Shown here piece after piece: positions 6,289-11,572 of a stretch of DNA of 11,572 nt; within the stretch, counting starts at the first letter, position 1, and each line of letters begins with the position of its first letter. Source of the stretch: UBA6019 sp036564345 (lineage in GTDB: Bacteria > Chloroflexota > Dormibacteria > Dormibacterales > Dormibacteraceae). Under the pieces are notes generated by a model that was not told the origin of the DNA, made no database searches, and saw nothing but the letters and a program-made list of their open reading frames with translations. A program made the translations under genes and the position numbers. The stretch covers positions 1-11,572 of the forward strand of contig DATCOZ010000108.1 of NCBI GenBank assembly GCA_036564345.1, given 5' to 3'.

Positions 6289-8487
6289 GTGACCGCCACG
6301 CTATCCGCGAAGAAGTTGAAGGAAGTCGCCCTCACGGGCGACGAATACAAGGTGATCGTCGAGCTGCTCGGTCGCGCCCCCAACGAGGTCGAGCTCGGGA
6401 TGATCGGCGTTCTCTGGTCCGAGCACTGCTCCTACAAGACTTCGAAGCCCTTCCTGCGCCGGCTCCCCAGCAGTGGCGCGCGTGTCATCGAGGGCCCGGG
6501 CGAGAACGCCGGCGTGATCGACGTCGGCGAGGGTTGGGCCGTCGTGTTCAAGATCGAATCGCACAACCATCCCAGCGCGATCGAGCCCTACGAGGGCGCC
6601 GCCACCGGCGTGGGCGGGATCCTCCGCGACGTCGCCGCGATGGGCGCCCGGCCGGTGGCGATCCTCGACTCCCTCCGCTTCGGACCGCTGCCCGGGAGCC
6701 GCCACCTGTTCGAGGGCGTCGTCAGCGGGATCGGCGGCTACGGCAACTGCGTCGGCGTGCCGACGGTCGGCGGAGAGGTCTACTTCGAGGACTGCTACGC
6801 CGACAACCCGCTGGTCAATGCGATGTGCGTCGGGATCGTTCGCATCGACCAGCTGCAGCACGCCCGAGCCGAGGGGCCCGGCAACCTGCTCCTGCTGGTC
6901 GGCGCCGACACCGGCCGGGACGGGATCCACGGCGCCTCCTTCGCCTCCCTCGAGCTGGACGACAGCTCGGAGGAACGGCGCCCGGCGGTCCAGGTCGGCA
7001 ACCCCTTCCTCGAGAAGTGCCTCATCGAGGCGCTCCAGGAGCTGATCGGCCATTCGGCGGTGGTCGGGATCCAGGACCTTGGCGCGGCGGGACTGACCAG
7101 CGCTGTCGCCGAGGCCGCCTCGCGGGGCGGCTCGGGCGCGCTGATCGACCTCGACCGGGTTCCCCGCCGCGAGCTCGGGATGTCGCCCTACGAGGTGATG
7201 CTCTCGGAGTCACAGGAAAGGATGCTGGTCATCGTCGAGCGCGGGCGGCAGGCCGAGATCCTTCCCGTCTTCGAGAAGTGGGACCTCCATGTCGCCGTCA
7301 TCGGCGAGGTGACCGAGGACGGCCACCTGACGGTCGAGGCGGACGGCAGGGTCGCAGCCCGCATCCCTGTCGACGTGCTGACCGATAAGGCTCCCGCCCG
7401 GATCCTCCAGGGCCGCGCGCCGGACGCCGCCCGGCGACGGCTCGACCTCGACGCGGTCCCGGCGGTTCCGGAGAGCATCCCCGGCTCGCTGCTCAAGCTG
7501 CTCGGCCATCCCAACATCGCCAGCAAACGGTCGGTCTTCCGCCGCTACGACCAGCAGGTCGGCAACGCGACAGTGATCCGGCCAGGCGGCGACGCGGCGA
7601 TGATCCGGATCAACGGGACGTCGATCGGGATCGCCATGACGACCGACTGCAACAGCCGCTACTGCGAGCTCGACCCCTACCTGGGGGCGCAGATCGCAAT
7701 CGCGGAGGCCGCCCGGAACATCGTCGCAACTGGCGCCCGGCCGGTTGCCATCAGCGATTGCCTGAACTTCGGCAACCCTGACAAGCCGGAGGTCTACTGG
7801 CAGCTCGAGGAGACGACCAGCGGCCTGGCGAACGCCTGCCGCGCGCTCGACCTCCCGATCGTGAGCGGCAACGTGAGCCTCTACAACGACACCGACGGCC
7901 GCTCCATCCACCCGACCCCTGTGATCGGGATGATCGGCCTGATCGACGACTACCAGAAGCGGCTCGAGGCCGGCTTCGCCGTCGACGGCGACTTCGTCCT
8001 GCTCGTCGGCGCAACCGGAAACGACCTCGGCGGCAGCCGTTATCTGGAGATCGAGCACGACCTCTTCGCGGGCCGCCCGCCCGAGGTGGACCTCCTCGGC
8101 GAGCGGGCCGCCCACGAATACCTGCTCGCCGCCGCGGCCGGCGGCCATCTCCGCTCCGCCCACGACGTCAGCGAGGGCGGCATGCTGGTGGCGCTGGCGG
8201 AGGCGTGCCTTCTCGGCGAGCGAGGCGTGCGCTGCCCGGCGCTGACGTCCTCGGCCGACCTCCGGACCGACGCCCTCTATTTCAGCGAGACGCAGGGACG
8301 CTTCATCGTCAGCGCCCCCTCCCGCTCGATGCCCGAGCTGCAGAACCTGGCGCGCCGCCACCGCGTCGAGATCCAGCTTCTGGGCCTGACCGGCGGGGAC
8401 GCGCTGGAGTTCGAGGGCGAGTTCAGCGTCCCGATCGCGGAGCTCGGCGGAGCGTACTACGGCGCTTTTGAAGAGGGCAAAGGCTGA
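6289..8487 (+). CDS. purL: FGAM synthase synthetase subunit PurL (small type)
   Basis: PurL uses ATP to convert FGAR plus ammonia from PurQ into FGAM. At 732 residues it is the short form that requires PurS and PurQ. Seen in order: WSEHCSYK (43-50), the SHNHPS segment (91-96) holding the family's active-site histidine, GAATGVGGILRD (103-114), then in the second AIRS-like half TTDCNSRY (451-458) and GNVSLYND (527-534). The GTG start gives a short leader before the LTGDEY helix as in relatives, and no other start is nearby. The nearest Shine-Dalgarno-like sequence, GAAGG, is 11 bases upstream and lies in the inverted-repeat element. A 33-codon open frame across the spacer ends in a TGA overlapping this GTG. 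The stop shares one base with the purF ATG (TGATG). Confidence 0.97.
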   Translation: MTATLSAKKLKEVALTGDEYKVIVELLGRAPNEVELGMIGVLWSEHCSYKTSKPFLRRLPSSGARVIEGPGENAGVIDVGEGWAVVFKIESHNHPSAIEPYEGAATGVGGILRDVAAMGARPVAILDSLRFGPLPGSRHLFEGVVSGIGGYGNCVGVPTVGGEVYFEDCYADNPLVNAMCVGIVRIDQLQHARAEGPGNLLLLVGADTGRDGIHGASFASLELDDSSEERRPAVQVGNPFLEKCLIEALQELIGHSAVVGIQDLGAAGLTSAVAEAASRGGSGALIDLDRVPRRELGMSPYEVMLSESQERMLVIVERGRQAEILPVFEKWDLHVAVIGEVTEDGHLTVEADGRVAARIPVDVLTDKAPARILQGRAPDAARRRLDLDAVPAVPESIPGSLLKLLGHPNIASKRSVFRRYDQQVGNATVIRPGGDAAMIRINGTSIGIAMTTDCNSRYCELDPYLGAQIAIAEAARNIVATGARPVAISDCLNFGNPDKPEVYWQLEETTSGLANACRALDLPIVSGNVSLYNDTDGRSIHPTPVIGMIGLIDDYQKRLEAGFAVDGDFVLLVGATGNDLGGSRYLEIEHDLFAGRPPEVDLLGERAAHEYLLAAAAGGHLRSAHDVSEGGMLVALAEACLLGERGVRCPALTSSADLRTDALYFSETQGRFIVSAPSRSMPELQNLARRHRVEIQLLGLTGGDALEFEGEFSVPIAELGGAYYGAFEEGKG

Positions 8488-9896
8488 TGTGCGGGATCTT
8501 CGGCATCCACGCCCGCGACGAGGACGTCGCCAACCTCACCTACTTCGGTCTCTTCGCCCTCCAGCATCGGGGCCAGGAGTCGGCCGGGATCGCAGTCGGC
8601 AACGGCAGCAATGTGGCCATCCACCGCGACATGGGGCTCGTCAACCAGGTCTTCAGCCCGGCCGTCATCGGCGGTATGAAGGGAGTCGTGGCGCTCGGCC
8701 ACACCCGCTACTCGACCACCGGATCGAGCGTGGCCGAGAACGCCCACCCGATCCCGCTCCGGCACCCGATCCTCGGGCCCGGCGCGATAGCGCACAACGG
8801 CAACCTGCTCAACGCGGAGGCAATCCGCCGCGACCTCGAGTCGCAGGGCGTCCAGTTCGAGACCTCGCTCGACACCGAGGTGATGGCGCGGCTGATCGAG
8901 GCAACCCACGGCAAGACCTGGGCGGAGGTGATCCGCGGCGCCTTCAGCCGTGTGGTCGGCGCCTACTCCTGCGGCGTGATAACGCCCAACGAGGTCATCG
9001 CAATCCGAGATCCCTTCGGCTTCCGGCCGCTCTGCATCGGGTTCATCCCCCACGCCGGGCAGCCGTCACACGTCTTCGCTTCGGAAACCTGCGCCCTCGA
9101 CACCGTCAATGCGACCTTCGTCCGGGAGGTGCAGCCGGGCGAGATGGTCGTGATGACCGATCACGGCGTGGAGAGCATCATCTTCCAGAAGCAGAGCCGC
9201 CACGCCATGTGCGTCTTCGAGTTCATCTATTTCGCGCGGCCGGACTCGATCCTCAAGAACTGCGAGCTGGAGGAGGCCCGCATCCGGATGGGCCAGCAGC
9301 TCGCCAGGGAGGCGCCGGTCGAGGCGGACATGGTCATCGCGCTCCCCGACTCAGGCACGCCGGCCGCGATCGGCTACGCCGAGGCTTCGGGCATCCCCTT
9401 CCGGGAAGGCCTCGTCAAGTCCCGCTACATCAACCGAACCTTCATCCAGCCGACGCAATCGCTGCGCGAGGCGGGGGTGATCCTCAAGCTCAACCCGCTC
9501 AAGCGCACCCTGGCCGGGAAACGGGTGATCGCGGTCGACGACTCGATCGTCCGGGGGACCTCCTCAAAGCGGGTCATCGACATGCTGCGAAGGGCGGGTG
9601 CGACCGAGGTGCACATGCGAATCTCCTCGCCGCCGATGCGCTTCCCCTGCTTCATGGGTGTCGACATCGGGTCCTCCAAGGAGCTGATCGCCGCCCGCCG
9701 CACCGTGCCCGAGATCCGCGACCAGATCGGCGCCGACTCGCTTGCCTACCTCTCCATCCCGGGCCTCATGAAGGCCGTCGGCCGGGGCACCATCGACGAG
9801 TTCTGCCGCGCCTGCTTCGACGGCTCCTACCCGGTGGCGGTGCCCCAGCAGCTGGAGATGGACAAGCTGGCCCTCGAAACTCCCGGAGCCCGCTGA
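8487..9896 (+). CDS. purF: Amidophosphoribosyltransferase
   Basis: PurF catalyses the committed step, PRPP plus glutamine to 5-phosphoribosylamine, and is the usual target of feedback inhibition by purine nucleotides. The N-terminal Ntn glutaminase domain begins MCGIFGI, so Cys2 becomes the nucleophile after Met removal; RYSTTG (74-79) and AHNGN (102-106) are also present. The phosphoribosyltransferase domain has the PRPP loop VIAVDDSIVRGTS (347-359). Four cysteines in Fe-S-type positions (Cys242 in MCVFEFIYFARPDS, Cys388 in FPCFMG, Cys440 and Cys443 in FCRACFDG) indicate a 4Fe-4S cluster as in the Bacillus enzyme. There is no propeptide: an in-frame stop lies at 8469-8471. GAGGG (8473-8477) is a good ribosome site. 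The length, 469 residues, is normal. Confidence 0.97.
   Translation: MCGIFGIHARDEDVANLTYFGLFALQHRGQESAGIAVGNGSNVAIHRDMGLVNQVFSPAVIGGMKGVVALGHTRYSTTGSSVAENAHPIPLRHPILGPGAIAHNGNLLNAEAIRRDLESQGVQFETSLDTEVMARLIEATHGKTWAEVIRGAFSRVVGAYSCGVITPNEVIAIRDPFGFRPLCIGFIPHAGQPSHVFASETCALDTVNATFVREVQPGEMVVMTDHGVESIIFQKQSRHAMCVFEFIYFARPDSILKNCELEEARIRMGQQLAREAPVEADMVIALPDSGTPAAIGYAEASGIPFREGLVKSRYINRTFIQPTQSLREAGVILKLNPLKRTLAGKRVIAVDDSIVRGTSSKRVIDMLRRAGATEVHMRISSPPMRFPCFMGVDIGSSKELIAARRTVPEIRDQIGADSLAYLSIPGLMKAVGRGTIDEFCRACFDGSYPVAVPQQLEMDKLALETPGAR
9885..9888 (+). promoter_or_regulatory. Ribosome-binding site supporting a CTG start for purM
   Basis: GGAG lies 9 bases before CTG at 9898 and just before the purF stop codon. 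The GTG at 9934 has no such sequence at a workable distance; AGGAAGGA at 9905-9912 ends 21 bases before it. This spacing is one of two reasons for choosing the CTG. Confidence 0.45.
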
Positions 9897-9897
9897 C

Positions 9898-10812
9898 CTG
9901 ACCCAGGAAGGACTTTCCTACGCGGCCGCCGGCGTGGACATCGCGGCGTATGAGCGCGCCCTGGAGCGGGCCAAGCCGCTTCTGGCGGCCACCGCCGGGC
10001 CGGAGGTCGCCGCCGGTGTCGGCCCCTTCGCAGGCCTCTACCGGCTTGCCACCGGTGGCTATCTGGCGGCGTCCGCCGACGGCGTCGGGACCAAGATCAA
10101 GGTCGCGATCGCGCTCGGCAGCCACCGCGGCATCGGCGTCGACCTCGTCAACCACTGCGTCAACGACATCGCGACCACCCGCGCCAAGCCGCTCTTCATG
10201 CTCGACTACTTCGCCTGCGGCACCCTCGAGGAAGAGGTGTTCAGCGAGGTGCTGGCGGGGATGGCGGAGGCCTGCACGGCGGCCGGCTGCGCGCTCCTGG
10301 GCGGGGAGACGGCGGAGATGCCGGGGATGTACGCGCTCGGCGACTACGACCTGGCCGGCTTCATCGTGGGGCTGGTCGCGGAGGGCGACGTGCCCGACCT
10401 CGGATCGGTCCGCGCCGGCGACGTGCTCGTCGGGCTGCCCTCCTCTGGCCTGCACACCAACGGCTTCTCGCTCGTCCGCAAGGTGTTCCACGAGTTCCCA
10501 TCCGAGCTCCTCACGCCGCATCGCTCCTACCAGGGAGAGCTCGCCGCCCTGTCCTGGAAGGCGGCGGCCCACGTCACCGGCGGCGGGATCCCCGGCAACC
10601 TTGGGCGAGCGCTGCCGGCGGGCCTTGATTACCGCCTCGAGCGGGGCGCCTGGCAGGTGCCCGCGATCTTCCGGGAGATCCAGGAACGGGGAAGGGTGAG
10701 CGACGAGGAGATGTTCGGTACCTTCAACATGGGCATCGGGATGATCCTGATGATGGACCGCGCCCTCGTCCCCAGCGGCTCGCTGGTGATCGGCGAGGTG
10801 GTGGCCGAATGA
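9898..10812 (+). CDS. purM: Phosphoribosylformylglycinamidine cyclo-ligase (AIR synthetase)
   Basis: PurM closes the imidazole ring of FGAM with ATP to give AIR. Starting at CTG 9898 the protein has 304 residues. It shows the AIRS-family motifs DGVGTK (61-66), CVNDI (87-91), GGETAEMPGMY (135-145), TGGG (227-230) and TFNMGIG (275-281). The start is unusual. The first ATG/GTG/TTG in frame is GTG 9934, but the codons before it read MTQEGLSYAAAG, directly comparable to the SLSYKDAG opening of E. coli PurM, and GGAG is well placed for the CTG. With GTG the protein would have 292 residues and lack this strand. The protein is also shorter than the usual 330-345, with deletions before LLTPHRSY and after MILMM. 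The stop overlaps purN as ATGA. The function is sure, the CTG start probable. Confidence 0.9.
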   Translation: MTQEGLSYAAAGVDIAAYERALERAKPLLAATAGPEVAAGVGPFAGLYRLATGGYLAASADGVGTKIKVAIALGSHRGIGVDLVNHCVNDIATTRAKPLFMLDYFACGTLEEEVFSEVLAGMAEACTAAGCALLGGETAEMPGMYALGDYDLAGFIVGLVAEGDVPDLGSVRAGDVLVGLPSSGLHTNGFSLVRKVFHEFPSELLTPHRSYQGELAALSWKAAAHVTGGGIPGNLGRALPAGLDYRLERGAWQVPAIFREIQERGRVSDEEMFGTFNMGIGMILMMDRALVPSGSLVIGEVVAE

Positions 10813-11384
10813 GGCTGGGCGTGCTCGTCTCGGGAAAGGGCTCCAACCTGCGCAACCTCGTCGACCGCGGTTTCGAGGTCGTCGGAGTCGCCACCAACAA
10901 GCCGTCCTGCGGCGGCGCGGCCTTCGCCCGCGAGCACCGGATCCCCCTGGGGGAGTTCTCCCAGAAGTCGTTCGCGTCGCTCGTCGAGCGCGATGCCGCG
11001 ATGCGCGGCTGGCTGCTCGAGCGCGAGGTCGACCTGGTCGTGAACGCCGGCTACGACCGGATCCTCGCCGGCGCCTTCGTCGGCTCCTTCGAGGACCGGA
11101 TGATCAATATCCACCCCTCGCTGCTGCCCGCCTTCGCAGGCGGTATGGACGCGGTCGCCCAGGCCCTGGCTCGGGGGGTCAAGGTCACCGGCTGCACCGT
11201 CCACTTCGTCACTGAAGAGGTCGACGCAGGACCGATCCTCCTCCAGGCGGCGGTACCGGTGCTGCCGGACGACACCGTCGAGACGCTGCACGCCCGCATC
11301 CAGGTCGAGGAGCACCGTATCCTCCCCGAAGCGATCGAGATGCTGAAGAACCGAATTGCCCCGGCGCGCGCTCCTCTCCGTTAG
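10809..11384 (+). CDS. purN: Phosphoribosylglycinamide formyltransferase
   Basis: PurN transfers a formyl group from 10-formyltetrahydrofolate to GAR, giving FGAR for PurS/Q/L. The 191-residue protein has the phosphate-binding GKGSN (9-13), the core INIHPSLLPAF (99-109) with catalytic Asn100 and His102, and TVHFVTEEVDAGPIL (130-144) with Asp139. The length is typical. The ATG start overlaps the purM stop (ATGA). The final 29 bases are read in a second frame as the start of purH, and the TAG stop sits at the foot of a hairpin that lies in purH. Confidence 0.96.
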   Translation: MRLGVLVSGKGSNLRNLVDRGFEVVGVATNKPSCGGAAFAREHRIPLGEFSQKSFASLVERDAAMRGWLLEREVDLVVNAGYDRILAGAFVGSFEDRMINIHPSLLPAFAGGMDAVAQALARGVKVTGCTVHFVTEEVDAGPILLQAAVPVLPDDTVETLHARIQVEEHRILPEAIEMLKNRIAPARAPLR

Positions 11385-11572
11385 CGACAAGTCGGGCCTC
11401 CCCGACTTCGCCCGCTCCCTCGCCTCCCTGGGCTTCGAGCTCTACTCGACCGGCGGGACGCTCGAAGCGCTCAGGGAGGCGGGCATCGAGGCCGGCCCGG
11501 TTTCCGACCTCACCGGCTTCCCCGAGATCCTGGACGGCAGGGTGAAGACGCTCCATCCCGGCGTTCACGGCG
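11356..11572 (+). CDS. purH: Bifunctional AICAR transformylase/IMP cyclohydrolase, 5' part only
   Basis: PurH carries out the last two steps to IMP. Only the first 72 codons are in the window, and the gene runs off the right edge. They cover the start of the MGS-like cyclohydrolase domain: ALLSVSDKSGL (5-15), ELYSTGGT (28-35), LTGFPEILDGRVKTLHPG (52-69), all typical of the family. The TTG at 11356 is the only ATG/GTG/TTG between an in-frame TGA (11344-11346) and the conserved RRALLSVSDK opening, so it is very likely the start. GAAG (11345-11348) seven bases upstream is a modest ribosome site. It overlaps purN by 29 bases, the longest overlap in the operon. Confidence 0.93.
   Translation, partial: MPRRALLSVSDKSGLPDFARSLASLGFELYSTGGTLEALREAGIEAGPVSDLTGFPEILDGRVKTLHPGVHG
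11384..11411 (+). repeat. Stable hairpin at the purN stop within early purH
   Basis: AAGTCGGG (11389-11396) and CCCGACTT (11401-11408) form a perfect 8-bp stem with a CCTC loop. GCG (11384-11386) and CGC (11409-11411) extend it past a two-base bulge. It begins at the last base of the purN TAG and covers purH codons of the conserved SDKSGLPDF region. No T-run follows, so it is not an intrinsic terminator. It may be a by-product of codon choice. Confidence 0.4.

Noticed and set aside
7210..8361. Long minus-strand frame (383 codons) opposite purL
   Set aside because: It mirrors purL codons and has no motif or ribosome site. Similar shadows lie opposite purB (2952-4202) and purM/purF (9766-10572).
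8468..9901. Plus-strand frame of 477 codons over purF
   Set aside because: It is the +1 frame of a fully conserved purF and is rich in Arg/Pro/Gly; this is a composition artefact.
9905..9936. Frameshift or sequencing error at the purM start
   Set aside because: The frame is continuous from the conserved SYAAAG segment through the rest of the gene, so an unusual start codon explains it without invoking an error.
1..11572. tRNA, rRNA, CRISPR, insertion sequence or phage genes
   Set aside because: The spacers were read on both strands. No cloverleaf with a CCA-type end, regular repeat-spacer pattern, transposase motif or target-site duplication was found. The 6193-6278 palindrome has no flanking duplication.

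Overview
The window holds two divergent transcription units in a very GC-rich genome, and only one short stretch (about 2907-2916) is clearly AT-rich. On the minus strand lie an ECF sigma factor gene and, overlapping its stop codon, a gene for a large membrane-anchored protein that looks like its sensor or anti-sigma partner. On the plus strand lies a nine-gene de novo purine cluster, purB-purC-purS-purQ-purL-purF-purM-purN-purH, with purH cut by the window end. The separate PurS, PurQ and short PurL, the short PurB, the PurF with Fe-S cysteines and the gene order recall the Bacillus-type pur operon. High GC, the WSPDG-type propeller protein beside an ECF sigma factor and frequent GTG/TTG starts suggest an uncultured soil-type lineage near Chloroflexota/Dormibacterota or a deep actinobacterial group. 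This placement is inference and weak.

Layout. 1-143: non-coding, with two perfect inverted repeats; one may end the minus-strand unit. 144-2779 (minus): sigma factor (TTG start) followed by the sensor-like protein (GTG start, 4-base GTGA overlap). 2780-2963: divergent promoter region with a perfect TATAAT for the purine operon and an imperfect palindrome between the two units. 2964-11572 (plus): the purine genes, mostly joined by ATGA-type overlaps. The only real gap is 6171-6288, between purQ and purL, which is almost entirely inverted repeats.

How the genes work together. PurF makes phosphoribosylamine from PRPP and glutamine. PurN formylates GAR, PurS/PurQ/PurL convert FGAR to FGAM, and PurM closes the AIR ring. 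PurC makes SAICAR, PurB cleaves it to AICAR (and later adenylosuccinate to AMP), and PurH formylates and closes to IMP. PurD and PurE/PurK are not in the window; purD could lie downstream of purH.

Most of the window is ordinary primary metabolism. The parts that deserve a second look are the structured purQ-purL spacer that appears to sequester the purL ribosome-binding site, the probable CTG start and shortened fold of PurM, the unusual number of non-ATG starts, and the multi-domain partner of the ECF sigma factor.
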